From: Peribacillus deserti
GTDB lineage: Bacteria > Bacillota > Bacilli > Bacillales > DSM-1321
Assembly (NCBI RefSeq): GCF_002863585.1
Contig: NZ_PGUY01000022.1
Span: forward strand, 1 to 64,000
Length of the DNA stretch: 64,000 nt
Reading direction: 5' to 3'
Part shown: piece by piece, positions 1-8,099 of the stretch
Layout: each line of letters begins with the position of its first letter
Position numbering within the stretch: the first letter of the stretch is position 1
Program-made: the position numbers and the translations under genes
Notes under the pieces: model-generated
Seen by the model: the letters and a program-made list of their open reading frames with translations, nothing else
The model's database searches: none
What the model was told of the DNA's origin: nothing

Positions 1-154
1 GCACTTAACCTGAGGATAGCAGCCCCGGGTGTTTGGATCATCTAATGACCAGGATTACAAGGAGTAATGTTCACTTAGCACTTAACCTGAGGATAGCAGC
101 CCCGGGTGTTTGGATCATCTAATGACCAGGATTGCAAGGATGAATGTTCACTTA
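1..154. repeat. Tandem 77-bp direct repeat, two full copies
   Basis: Two head-to-tail units start at 1 and 78, each beginning GCACTTAACCTGAGGATAGC, and differ at only a few positions near their ends (attacaaggagta versus attgcaaggatga). A third, badly degenerate unit seems to start at 155 (GCACCCAGCCAGAGAATAGC). The unit length is not a multiple of three, so this is not a coding repeat. More copies may lie upstream of the window. Function unknown. Confidence 0.85.
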
Positions 155-436
155 GCACCCAGCCAGAGAATAGCCTTGTCGTTCTGTTATTCGGATGCTC
201 ATTACCTGCCATGCTTAAATGGATAAGCCTGTTCATAAAGTTGTCTGACCCTTGTCTTTAGCGGAAGTTTCTTCCCTTTTTCTAATACTATATATATGGC
301 TTGTTTCATTGAAGTGTTTGGACAGAACACCTATTTTTTGCAAAAAAGCTGGATAAGCTGTGCTAGTCCCTCCAAAAGAATTTGCCGCAAGAAAAAAGAG
401 TATTTCCGATAGAAAACACTCTTCGCACACATGATG
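155..436. other. Intergenic, no convincing gene
   Basis: This stretch holds the decayed third copy of the 77-bp repeat (about 155-200) and then AT-rich DNA. A short minus-strand open frame at 233-430 has no ribosome binding site or recognisable domain and is not called. Confidence 0.5.
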
Positions 437-1174
437 TTAAAAATTTAAAAATGTAATGTATTCAATATCTTCTTTGGTGGCTGCGATTAAATTAATGCCA
501 TACGATGGCCTAATATAGATGGTGTCACCCTTCTTCTTTTCAATCTGGCCTCTAATGATCCTGCCATCTATTTTTATTTCACAAAACGGTTTTGGCACAA
601 TCCGCGGGATTCTAATTAGATATTCAAGAAGCTCATCCGTAGACATATCCGTGAACTTCTTAGCAATTTTCTTACGCGGCCCTTTTTTCTGTTCGGTATC
701 ACTGTTGTTTTCGGGCGGATCGCTGCTGTGGACGATGCGGAATGTTACTTCATCCTGATCTTCAGTAAGTCCATTTTGAGGTTCTTTATTCCCTTCGGTA
801 AGGTCCTCAGTCTCTAATAACTCTTGGGTTTCTACTTCCTTTTTAATGCTGATCACGTTAATTTCTTCTATATCTTTTGCTTCTTTCTCCTGGACGCCTT
901 CAGTCAGCACCACTTCTATGACAGATTCATCTTCATAGTCGATTTCAATTGCTGCCGGAAGCTGCTGCTGGCTTTCTTTGAATTCTGCAGGTTCAAGCGG
1001 CGGATTTGGCAATGTTTGTACGGGGCCTTGAATGTCTTCCACTTCAATGATTTCATCGTGATGTGTCTTTTTTATTCTGATTTCAGACTGAACGGAAGTT
1101 TTAGGCGGCGCCAGCTTTGGCTGAACTATATACATGAAAGGTTTTTGTTCTCGGACATCTTTCTTTTCCGTCAT
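437..1174 (-). CDS. cotO: Spore coat protein CotO (YjbX-like)
   Basis: Likely morphogenetic protein of the spore coat, made in the mother cell late in sporulation. The 245-residue product has a short basic N-terminus, a long low-complexity acidic middle (about residues 40-165, rich in Glu and Asp) and a compact basic C-terminal block (about 165-245: KKIAKKF, then PKPFCEIKIDGR and GQIEKKKGDTIYIRP). That architecture and the position directly downstream of fabI on the same strand match B. subtilis cotO. The start has an AGGAGGG ribosome binding site. A terminator separates it from fabI, so it probably has its own late sporulation promoter. The acidic middle evolves fast, so the family call rests on the C-terminus and synteny. 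Confidence 0.8.
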   Translation of the reverse strand: MTEKKDVREQKPFMYIVQPKLAPPKTSVQSEIRIKKTHHDEIIEVEDIQGPVQTLPNPPLEPAEFKESQQQLPAAIEIDYEDESVIEVVLTEGVQEKEAKDIEEINVISIKKEVETQELLETEDLTEGNKEPQNGLTEDQDEVTFRIVHSSDPPENNSDTEQKKGPRKKIAKKFTDMSTDELLEYLIRIPRIVPKPFCEIKIDGRIIRGQIEKKKGDTIYIRPSYGINLIAATKEDIEYITFLNF

Positions 1175-1255
1175 GACCTTCCCTCCTTACCTGTATTTGC
1201 ACAAAAAGGGCATGCTTCTTCCTTCATCCTATTCAAGGCCGGCTTATCCCATGAC

Positions 1256-1282
1256 AAAAAAACGGCAGACCTGAGTCTGCCG
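1256..1282 (-). terminator. Rho-independent terminator of fabI
   Basis: Perfect 8-bp stem CGGCAGAC/GTCTGCCG with a 4-nt loop. On the minus strand it is followed by seven U residues (A-run 1256-1262 on the plus strand). It lies just after the fabI stop codon. Confidence 0.9.
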
Positions 1283-1299
1283 CCGGAAGGGAGATGCTA

Positions 1300-2073
1300 T
1301 TATCTTGCTAATATATGATATCCTGAATCCACATGAATATTTTCACCAGTTATGCCGCGGGCCATACCGCTGAACAAGAATACAGCAGTATCACCGACTT
1401 CTTCCGGAGTGGTTGTCTTACGAAGCGGTGCATGCTCTTCAATGACATTTAAAACGGAATTGAAGTCACTGATACCTTTTGCAGACAGCGTACGGATCGG
1501 CCCTGCTGAGATAGAATTCACACGAATGCCTTTTGGTCCAAGGTCATTCGCCAGGTATTTAACGCTGGCATCCAGGGAAGCTTTTGCCACGCCCATAACA
1601 TTGTAGTTGCTGACAACACGCTCTCCCCCAAGATAGGTGAGAGTAACAATGCTTCCGCCCTCTTCCATTAACTCCTTTGCTTCTTTTGCGATGGCAGTTA
1701 AGGAGTACGAGCTGATGTTTTGGGCAAGCAAGAAACCGTCACGCGTGGTATTCATATATTCGCCCGTTAACTCTTCTTTATTGGCGAACGCAATACAGTG
1801 GGCAATACCATGAATGACGCCTGTCTGCGCTTTTATTTCCTGGAAGCACTTGCGGATGTCTTCATCACTGGTTACATCACATGGCAGAACAAGAGATTCT
1901 CCCTCAAGAGTAGCCGCCAAATCACGGACACTCTTTTCCAGTCTTTCACCTGCGTATGTAAAAATTAATTTAGCACCCGCTGAATGCAGTGACCGTGCAA
2001 TCCCCCAGGCTATACTTCTTTTATTTGCAACGCCCATAACTACGTATGTTTTTCCTTCTAAAGAAAAGCCCAT
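1300..2073 (-). CDS. fabI: Enoyl-[acyl-carrier-protein] reductase FabI (NADH)
   Basis: Catalyses the last reductive step of each round of type II fatty acid elongation in the cytoplasm. The 257-residue protein is a full-length short-chain dehydrogenase. It has the nucleotide-binding stretch GVANKRSIAWGIA at residues 14-26 and the FabI catalytic arrangement Tyr147, Tyr157 and Lys164 (Y-x6-K, in YNVMGVAKASLD). The ATG has a strong AGGAGG site 7 nt upstream. A FapR operator sits 30 nt upstream, so the gene is probably repressed by FapR and induced by malonyl-CoA, like the fabHA-fabF pair at 31-33 kb. It is transcribed alone, ending at the hairpin at 1256-1282. Confidence 0.97.
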   Translation of the reverse strand: MGFSLEGKTYVVMGVANKRSIAWGIARSLHSAGAKLIFTYAGERLEKSVRDLAATLEGESLVLPCDVTSDEDIRKCFQEIKAQTGVIHGIAHCIAFANKEELTGEYMNTTRDGFLLAQNISSYSLTAIAKEAKELMEEGGSIVTLTYLGGERVVSNYNVMGVAKASLDASVKYLANDLGPKGIRVNSISAGPIRTLSAKGISDFNSVLNVIEEHAPLRKTTTPEEVGDTAVFLFSGMARGITGENIHVDSGYHILAR

Positions 2074-2102
2074 TAAATATCCTCCTATTTTATAACAAGT
2101 TA

Positions 2103-2119
2103 TTAGTACCTAGTCCTAA
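2103..2119. promoter_or_regulatory. FapR operator upstream of fabI
   Basis: TTAGTACCTAGTCCTAA matches the 17-bp FapR consensus TTAGTACCTRDTACTAA at 16 of 17 positions. It is a near-palindrome located 30 nt upstream of the fabI start. FapR is the malonyl-CoA-responsive repressor of lipid synthesis in Bacillus. Confidence 0.9.
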
Positions 2120-2169
2120 TTTTTATTATATACAAGTTTTATCAAAGAAAAAAGCATTTTCGCTTTCAA

Positions 2170-2345
2170 AGTCTTAATCGCCCATTCATCAACGCTGGGT
2201 TAGAGCTCATTGTTGATTTGGCACTATGCTTTGAAATATACTTGGGACTCCTCCACATAAGAGGGGAAAAGGAACCCCACAGGCGGTAAGATGTGGCCCG
2301 CTACCCCACGCGAAAAAACGATTGCCCCTCATACCAACAACAGGC
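2170..2345 (-). repeat. Dispersed repeat family A, degenerate copy (A7)
   Basis: Read on the minus strand, this stretch contains the family A landmarks in order: GCCTGTTG, a CG-rich block, CGCCTGTGGGG, GGAGGAGTC and AAATCAACAATGAGCTCTAAC. It resembles the copies at 5756-6126 and 14954-15151 but is more diverged. It fills the gap between the fabI promoter and the mgtE terminator. Confidence 0.6.
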
Positions 2346-2373
2346 AAGCAAGCTTACCAAAGCTGCTATAGGT

Positions 2374-2402
2374 AAAAAAATCCGCAAGGTAAAGCTTGCG
2401 GA
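2374..2402 (-). terminator. Rho-independent terminator of mgtE
   Basis: Stem TCCGCAAG/CTTGCGGA with a 6-nt loop, followed on the minus strand by seven U residues. The stem begins directly after the mgtE stop codon. Confidence 0.9.
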
Positions 2403-3776
2403 TCATTTTAAGTAACTTATGAACAGGGTTGCCATTCCAAAATAAATTAAAACACTGATAATATCGTTAATAGTCGTTATAAAAGGGCCTGATGCCACTG
2501 CGGGGTCTATATTCATTTTATGCATTAAAAGCGGAATTAAAGAACCTGCCAGTGTAGCGACAAAAAGAGTGGCAATAATGGCTGCCCCAACCAACAGCCC
2601 CAAATAAAAATCGTCCTGCCAAAAATACACCACAAGCGTGACAAGCACACCACAGCTAAGACCGATAAGCAGTCCCGTGCTTCCTTCTTTTGCAATCAGC
2701 TTCCATTTGCTCTCTGTTTTCAAATCCCCTGTCGCAATGCCCCGCACAACCACTGCCAGTGCCTGTGTGCCTGTATTGCCAGCCATTCCAGCAATCAAGG
2801 GCATAAAAACCGCCAATATGGCTTTTTGATTTAATGTTTCTTCAAAACGGCCGATCAGGCTTGCAGTAAACATTCCTAAAAACAGCAAAATCACAAGCCA
2901 TGGCAGCCTTTTCTTCGCTGCAGACAGAGCACCTTTATCTCCATGATCCATATCAGGAACACCTGCAAGCTTGGAGTAATCCTCTGAAGCCTCCTCCTGC
3001 ATGACATCCACAATATCATCAATCGTTATGATCCCCATCAGGTGATTCTGAAAGTCTATGACCGGCATCGCCAGGAAGTCATAATCCCTCATTTTCCGTG
3101 CCACTTCTTCCTGGTCTTCACTCACCGAAACCGAAACAACCCGTTCGCTCATAATTTCGTGAATCATTGTATCATCATCAGCAACAATCAGATCCCTTAA
3201 AGAAATGACACCCACCAATTTTTTCTCGTCATTTACCACAAATAAATAATAAATAATTTCGGCTTCAGGCGCTTCATTTTTTAAAATATACATCGCTGAC
3301 CGAACCGTCTGATTGGCTGCGATGGCTACGTATTCCGTAGTCATGATACTTCCTGCGGTATATTCTTCGTAGTGAAGCAGCTCTTTAATCTCAGCCGCTG
3401 CTTCCTTATCCATGATCGTTAAATAACTGACAACCTGCTCTTTATCTAACTCATTTAAAACATCGACCGCGTCATCAGCATACATCTCCGAAAGCATATC
3501 AGCGGCATATGCCGGATTCATTTCAGATAGTAAATCACCATATTCTTCTTCTTCTGATTTTAGATTTTCAAATAGAGCAGCCATCTCTTCAGGAGACAGG
3601 TAATGATAGACCTTTGCCCTTAACTCCTCTTCCAGCTGGCCAAAGAACTTTGCCTGATCGTAAGGATGCATTTCCATGAATTCATCACGGAAAGAATCTA
3701 TTTTTCCATTCTCCAGTGCATCAATCAGCATTTTTTCTTTGATCTGCTTGTCTAGCTTTTCATGCTGTTCAGCCAT
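2403..3776 (-). CDS. mgtE: Magnesium transporter MgtE
   Basis: Membrane channel for Mg2+ import. The order of domains is typical: an N-terminal helical MgtE_N domain (about residues 15-130), a CBS pair (about 130-260, containing EYVAIAANQTVRSAM and MPVIDFQNHLMGIITIDDIVDVM) that senses cytosolic Mg2+, and a C-terminal block of five membrane helices (about 285-457). The start is set at the internal ATG (MAEQHEKL) because GAGGAGGTAAAGTG lies directly upstream; the longer GTG/ATG reading would put the ribosome binding site inside the coding region. Length 457 residues, normal for the family. I do not see a canonical M-box riboswitch in the upstream 300 bp. Confidence 0.95.
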   Translation of the reverse strand: MAEQHEKLDKQIKEKMLIDALENGKIDSFRDEFMEMHPYDQAKFFGQLEEELRAKVYHYLSPEEMAALFENLKSEEEEYGDLLSEMNPAYAADMLSEMYADDAVDVLNELDKEQVVSYLTIMDKEAAAEIKELLHYEEYTAGSIMTTEYVAIAANQTVRSAMYILKNEAPEAEIIYYLFVVNDEKKLVGVISLRDLIVADDDTMIHEIMSERVVSVSVSEDQEEVARKMRDYDFLAMPVIDFQNHLMGIITIDDIVDVMQEEASEDYSKLAGVPDMDHGDKGALSAAKKRLPWLVILLFLGMFTASLIGRFEETLNQKAILAVFMPLIAGMAGNTGTQALAVVVRGIATGDLKTESKWKLIAKEGSTGLLIGLSCGVLVTLVVYFWQDDFYLGLLVGAAIIATLFVATLAGSLIPLLMHKMNIDPAVASGPFITTINDIISVLIYFGMATLFISYLK

Positions 3777-4093
3777 CACTTTACCTCCTCTCATATAACA
3801 TTTGCTTCTATATTAATGTTCAACCTGATTTATGGCGAAATTAGGAGGTATTTTTTAAACTTCAAACGGGACTAAGAAGTATACTAACCATAACAGATAA
3901 GGGAAAGCGAACCCTAGGGATATGATTTGGATCAGCCTGGATGCCAAAATGTCAGTCTGTACTTTTTTTTACACAAGGATAAAAGCCTTACGCTAAGATA
4001 TTATAATATTTATAGCAAAAACGGAAGAAGCTTTACAGTTTTAAGCACACGGCTATACAAAAAAGGTGCTGGTCACCTCAGGGAGGTTACGAT
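3777..4093. other. Divergent intergenic region mgtE / prpE
   Basis: About 317 bp containing the promoters of two divergent genes. I see AT-rich DNA and no repeat, structured RNA or open frame that can be supported. Confidence 0.5.
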
Positions 4094-4834
4094 ATGAAAA
4101 TTGATATAATTGGAGACATACATGGCTGCTTCGATGAATTCTACAGGCTTACATGTAAACTTGGCTATCAATGGGATAATGGATTGCCAGCACATCCTGA
4201 GCAAAGGAAACTTGGTTTTGTTGGTGATTTAACGGATAGGGGGCCCCAATCACTAAAGGTAGTCGAAGTTGTCTGGCAGTTAGTGGTCAATCACAATGAC
4301 GCTTACTATGTACCCGGAAATCACTGTGATAAACTTTATCGTTTTTTTAAAGGCAATAACGTAAAAATCGTTCATGGACTTGAAACAACTGCAGCTGAAT
4401 ATGAGCGGCTCTCCCCTTCGGAAAAACAAGGCATAAGCAGCAAATTCAGGGAGCTCTATGAAAAAGCCCCTTTGTACCAAGTTCTTGACGACGGTAAATT
4501 AATCATCGCCCACGCCGGTATACGCCAGGACTTAATCGGCAAAGTAAATTCCAAAGTGAAAACTTTCGTCCTATATGGAGACATCACTGGCCAAACCAAC
4601 CCTGACGGCACACCCGTCAGACGGGATTGGGCAAAAAATTACCAAGGCGATGCTCTCATCGTGTACGGCCATACTCCAGTAAAACAGGCACGGATCGTTA
4701 ACAACACCTACAATATCGATACAGGCGCCGTTTTCGGAGGAGAACTCACTTGTCTAAGATATCCTGAAAAGACGCTGTTTTCTGTTCCTTCCACAATGCC
4801 CTGCCTGCCAGAGAAATTCCGGGATATAAACTAG
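4094..4834 (+). CDS. prpE: Bis(5'-nucleosyl)-tetraphosphatase PrpE
   Basis: Calcineurin-type metallophosphatase that splits diadenosine tetraphosphate; B. subtilis PrpE also acts on phosphoproteins during germination. All metal-binding motifs are present in order: GDIHG (residues 7-11), GDLTDRG (about 44-50), GNHCDK (about 75-80, the GNH motif), a late HAG (about 139-141) and YGHTPVK (about 190). At 246 residues it is full length. Ribosome binding site CAGGGAGG. It is encoded opposite to mgtE. In B. subtilis prpE lies next to the yjbO-nadF-relQ group, which here follows 1.5 kb downstream on the other strand. Confidence 0.93.
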   Translation: MKIDIIGDIHGCFDEFYRLTCKLGYQWDNGLPAHPEQRKLGFVGDLTDRGPQSLKVVEVVWQLVVNHNDAYYVPGNHCDKLYRFFKGNNVKIVHGLETTAAEYERLSPSEKQGISSKFRELYEKAPLYQVLDDGKLIIAHAGIRQDLIGKVNSKVKTFVLYGDITGQTNPDGTPVRRDWAKNYQGDALIVYGHTPVKQARIVNNTYNIDTGAVFGGELTCLRYPEKTLFSVPSTMPCLPEKFRDIN

Positions 4835-4890
4835 GGCAAATTAGCCGCCAAATCCTTTAGTCGAATCCACTAAAAAATACATAGATTCTC

Positions 4891-4957
4891 ATTGACAAAT
4901 CTTATTTGACTATGATATTATATAAAATTTGTCAATATTTTATATTTGTGATATAAT
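4891..4957 (+). promoter_or_regulatory. Two overlapping sigma-A promoters with a 10-bp inverted repeat
   Basis: Proximal promoter: TTGTCA (4929-4934), 17-bp spacer, extended TGA-TATAAT (-10 at 4952-4957). Upstream promoter: TTGACA (4892-4897), 18 bp, TATTAT (4916-4921). The two -35 boxes lie in a perfect inverted repeat, ATTGACAAAT (4891-4900) and ATTTGTCAAT (4927-4936), which could be an operator. They drive the CarD-family gene. Confidence 0.75.
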
Positions 4958-4988
4958 TAACAAAGAAGTCATATTGGAGGTGGACTCT

Positions 4989-5462
4989 TTGTTTCAAGTT
5001 GGAGATAACATTGTGTATCCTATGCAAGGTGTAGGTGTTATTCAAGCGGTAGAAGAAAAAGAGATTCTTGGCAAGAAGGAGCTATATTTCATCATCTCAT
5101 TCCCTGTTAATGACATGCAGTTGATGATTCCTGAAAGTAAAATTTCTACTTCAGGCATTCGTTCTGTAGCCGGATCACCTGCCCTCGATGAAGTATTAAA
5201 CATATTCAAGAATGGCGAACGCGACACTTCCCTGTCTTGGAAACAGCGGTACAAAACAAACATGGACAAAATGAGAACAGGAGAACTGCTGGAAGGCGCT
5301 GAAGTAGTCCGGGATTTGATGCTCGTCAGCAGGGAAAAAGCACTCAACCCGAGCGAGAAACAAATGCTTGAAAAAGCACGCAAATATTTGCTCAGCGAAC
5401 TTCGATTCATTAAAGGCATCTCCAAGAACCAAGCTGCAGAGCTGCTCAACGCCGCTTTATAA
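4989..5462 (+). CDS. CarD/CdnL-family RNA polymerase-binding regulator
   Basis: CarD proteins bind the RNA polymerase beta subunit and stabilise or modulate the open promoter complex. The N-terminal half is the CarD_CdnL domain (LFQVGDNIVYPMQGVGVI, then ELYFIISFPVNDMQLMIP, about residues 1-65). The C-terminal half is helical (DLMLVSREKALNPSEKQMLEKAR). The TTG at 4989 is chosen because GGAGG (4976-4980) lies 8 nt upstream and the protein then starts at the conserved family N-terminus; an upstream ATG at 4929 falls inside the -35 box and cannot be used from the proximal promoter. Length 157 residues, usual for the family. Confidence 0.9.
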   Translation: MFQVGDNIVYPMQGVGVIQAVEEKEILGKKELYFIISFPVNDMQLMIPESKISTSGIRSVAGSPALDEVLNIFKNGERDTSLSWKQRYKTNMDKMRTGELLEGAEVVRDLMLVSREKALNPSEKQMLEKARKYLLSELRFIKGISKNQAAELLNAAL

Positions 5463-5493
5463 GATTTCAATGAATTGAATACGAAAAGACCCG

Positions 5494-5524
5494 CAGACCT
5501 GTTGCTCAAATGGTCTGTTTTTTT
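5494..5524 (+). terminator. Terminator of the CarD-family gene
   Basis: Stem CAGACC/GGTCTG with a 12-nt loop followed by seven T residues, 31 nt after the stop codon. Confidence 0.85.
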
Positions 5525-5550
5525 GTTTGGACGGGCTTTGGATATAAAAT

Positions 5551-5583
5551 AAACAAGCAGCGCTTATGAGGCGCTGCTTGTTT
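5551..5583. terminator. Second strong hairpin downstream
   Basis: Perfect 13-bp inverted repeat (5551-5563 and 5571-5583) with a 7-nt loop, AAACAAGCAGCGC on the left arm. Its flanks are only weakly U-rich, so it may be a backup or bidirectional terminator. Confidence 0.6.
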
Positions 5584-5755
5584 GTGGGTTTGTCCATTCG
5601 GCAATGGCTCCAGAAAAAGAAATAGTTGAGCAGATAAAAAATAAGGTATCGGATAAATACATGCTTCGCATAACAAAATAATCGAGCGAAAACTAAAATG
5701 GCCTTGAAAGTTGCAGATTTCCTCCGAAATTCAGCCTCTTTTATGATTAAGCTCT

Positions 5756-6126
5756 GTTAAACATGGCTGTTGATTGCAGCTAGCAGGCACTCGCGGACCT
5801 TAGGGGCGTTCCGGGAGCCTCCTCGGCATTGACGCCTGTGGGGTCTCCCTTATTAGAAAAGCGGAGGACGGTGACTTTCTAGGTATTTTTATAAAAAGAA
5901 CTGTGATGAGCAAACTTTTAAAATACCACATTATATGGAAAGTCAGACACCTGACAGACATAAGACGAGCGGCAGCGAAAGGCGCTTTTGGCCTTTTGAT
6001 GGCGATTGGCTTAGGACCGAAGGTGTCAGTCCGTAGCTAGACAATACCCGTCTTTTCCCGTAGGAGTCACGCATAACCGTTCCAATCAACATCGAGCAAA
6101 AATCAACAATGACCTTTAACATAGCC
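5756..6126 (+). repeat. Dispersed repeat family A copy A1, interrupted by a family B element
   Basis: The left half (5756-5851) carries GTTAAACATGGCTGTTGATT, GCTAGCAGGCACTCG, GGGAGCCTCCTCGGC and GCCTGTGGGGTCTCCC. The right half (about 6051-6126) carries CCCGTAGGAGTCACGCA and AATCAACAATGACCTTTAAC. Between them lies a family B element. The two outer 20-mers are inverted repeats (15 of 20 positions). A perfect 14-bp direct repeat, TATGATTAAGCTCT, flanks the unit at 5742-5755 and 6127-6140, like a target-site duplication. Confidence 0.75.
5852..6050 (-). repeat. Dispersed repeat family B copy B1, nested in A1
   Basis: Read on the minus strand it contains ACTGACACCTTCGGTC, TAAGCCAATCGCCATCAAAA, CGCTGCCGCTCGTCTTATG, CAGGTGTCTGACTTTCC and the end CACCGTCCTCCGCTTTTCT. 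The same landmarks recur at 10960-11195, 37757-37912 and 57630-58160. Confidence 0.75.
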
Positions 6127-6338
6127 TATGATTAAGCTCTAAATTGACAAGGGGCTGCTAGTTTCCAGTTAATTTCCTTTAATCTTTACTATTTGCTCCT
6201 GTTGATTCAGGTTCAACGCTGTCCCTGCTGGCTGGCTAGTCCCAACCTCCATTATGGACCGCCCCATATCCCCCGTACAGCATGGAATCCGAAAATCACC
6301 TGAGGCACTCGCCGCTCTCGTATCTAAATGGCCGCAGC

Positions 6339-7271
6339 CTAAACCATACGACTCAATTCATCCAACGCCTTACTCATATCCGGCGGCATTTCTTTGGTAA
6401 ACGTTAACTCTTTCCTTAGAAAGGGATGATAAAATGATAGTTTCCGGCAATGGAGGGCCTGCCGCTTTATATGTCTCCGGCTGCCTCCATAGAGGTCATC
6501 ACCTGTCAGGGGATATCCGATATGCGACATATGAACTCTAATTTGATGAGTCCTGCCTGTCATGAGCTTAAGGTATACATGAGTCGCTGTAGGAAGCTTT
6601 TCCTTCACCTCGACGATGGTACGGGCTGGCTTTCCATCTTCTCTTACTTCCCGTTCAATAATGCTTGTCTCTTTTCTGCCGATCGGCTCATCTATGATTC
6701 GGCGGTCTTCAGCTATTACTCCTTCAACAATGGCTTCATAATATCTATTAACAGTCCCCGATTTCTGCTGTTCACTTAATAAGTGATGCACGTGCCGATG
6801 CTTGGCTATGAGCATGAGACCGGAAGTATCACGATCCAATCTTGTTACAATATGAATGGTGGATGAGATATTGTTTCTGTCATAATAACCGGCAATCGCA
6901 TTGGCAATACTGCCTGCTGGCCGGTCTCTCGATGGGATTGTATTGACTAAAGGAGGCTTTGAGATTACCATCAGATAATGATCTTCATAGACAATATCCA
7001 GCGGCAGATTCTCTTTAATTAAGCCCGTGCTTATCTGTTCCTTCGGAAAGATCACTTTAATCTTGTCATTTGGTTTCAAGATGTAACGGACGGTTACTTC
7101 TTCACCATCGACCAGAATTCGGCCGCCGTTATATTTTATATCAGTCAAAGATGCTCTTGAGATATGCTGTTCAGCCAGAAACTCACGCAGCAGCCTGCCG
7201 AGATCACGCTCCTCAGCTGTCCATTCCAAATGAAAAGGAGCTCCTGTCTTTCTTTCTTCAGGCATTGTCAC
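6339..7271 (-). CDS. yjbO: RluD-type 23S rRNA pseudouridine synthase (YjbO-like)
   Basis: Isomerises uridine to pseudouridine in RNA. The 310-residue protein has an N-terminal S4-like RNA-binding segment (about residues 15-75) and the RluA/RluD catalytic domain with HIVTRLDRDTSGLMLIAK (about 140-158), in which RLDRDTSG holds the catalytic Asp. A later motif is LMTGRTHQIRVHMSHIGYPL. The start is GTG at 7271; an in-frame ATG two codons on is the alternative. AGGGAG upstream overlaps the stop of nadK, 6 nt away, so the two are translationally coupled in a relQ-nadK-yjbO operon, as in B. subtilis. The exact modified uridines cannot be told from sequence. Confidence 0.92.
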   Translation of the reverse strand: MTMPEERKTGAPFHLEWTAEERDLGRLLREFLAEQHISRASLTDIKYNGGRILVDGEEVTVRYILKPNDKIKVIFPKEQISTGLIKENLPLDIVYEDHYLMVISKPPLVNTIPSRDRPAGSIANAIAGYYDRNNISSTIHIVTRLDRDTSGLMLIAKHRHVHHLLSEQQKSGTVNRYYEAIVEGVIAEDRRIIDEPIGRKETSIIEREVREDGKPARTIVEVKEKLPTATHVYLKLMTGRTHQIRVHMSHIGYPLTGDDLYGGSRRHIKRQALHCRKLSFYHPFLRKELTFTKEMPPDMSKALDELSRMV

Positions 7272-7277
7272 ATATAC

Positions 7278-8072
7278 CTACTCCCTAATAAATGAATCTT
7301 TTACCCTCTTCCAGAAAGGAAATGGCCTGAAACGGGCAAAGCGGATTTTCTCTGCCGCCACTCTGAATTGAATGGATTTTACATCTTTGTGCAAAAGAGT
7401 GAGATGGTCGACTGTAATTTGGAAGTCTACATCATTTACAGGCTTTAACATACAGGTATGATGTGCCGGAAGCACGAGCGGAGACCCGACTGTTCTGAAA
7501 ACCCGATTATTGATCGATGCCATCTCGGCAAGCTGTATGGCCGGTATAGAAGGATGCAGGATAGCTCCTCCCAATGCTTTGTTGTAGGCCGTACTTCCTG
7601 TAGGAGTGGATATACATAAGCCATCCCCTCTGAACGTTTCAAAATGCTGCCCCCGTATCTCCACATCCATAACAAGGGTGCCTTCCACTGATTTAACCGT
7701 TGATTCATTAAGAGCAAGGTATCTTGATTCTTTTCCGGCATGCTGGTAGCGGATAATGACCTCAAGCAGAGGATATTCGACAACCTGAAAAGGTGTTTTA
7801 GCGACCGCGATGACCAGTTTTTCCACTTCGTCCGGAGTCCAGTCAGCATAAAACCCTAAATGGCCAGTATGCACGCCCACAAAGGCTGTTTTGTCCAGCC
7901 GGTTCTTGTACCGGTGGAAAGCATACAGCAAAGTCCCGTCCCCGCCGACCGATATCACCATATCCGGCTGATTTTCGTCATATTGTAGATCAAAGTCATT
8001 AAGGTAAGTTCTCATCTTATGCATCAGCGCATTTGACTTAGAATCACCCTTTGAGGTTATTGCATATTTCAT
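7278..8072 (-). CDS. nadK: NAD kinase
   Basis: Phosphorylates NAD to NADP in the cytoplasm. The GGDGT motif (residues 43-47) and the glycine-rich [21 protein letters not shown]-type stretch (about 150) are both intact. Length 264 residues, typical of the short Bacillus enzyme. It lies 27 nt downstream of relQ and 6 nt upstream of yjbO on the same strand, so the three are almost certainly one transcript. Confidence 0.96.
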   Translation of the reverse strand: MKYAITSKGDSKSNALMHKMRTYLNDFDLQYDENQPDMVISVGGDGTLLYAFHRYKNRLDKTAFVGVHTGHLGFYADWTPDEVEKLVIAVAKTPFQVVEYPLLEVIIRYQHAGKESRYLALNESTVKSVEGTLVMDVEIRGQHFETFRGDGLCISTPTGSTAYNKALGGAILHPSIPAIQLAEMASINNRVFRTVGSPLVLPAHHTCMLKPVNDVDFQITVDHLTLLHKDVKSIQFRVAAEKIRFARFRPFPFWKRVKDSFIRE

Positions 8073-8099
8073 GGACTCCCACCCTTCAAAGTAATCGAA

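Noticed and set aside
233-430. 65-codon minus-strand open frame
   Set aside because: No ribosome binding site, no domain and no coding-like composition.
3777-3960. M-box riboswitch upstream of mgtE
   Set aside because: The conserved M-box blocks and a terminator hairpin were looked for and not found.
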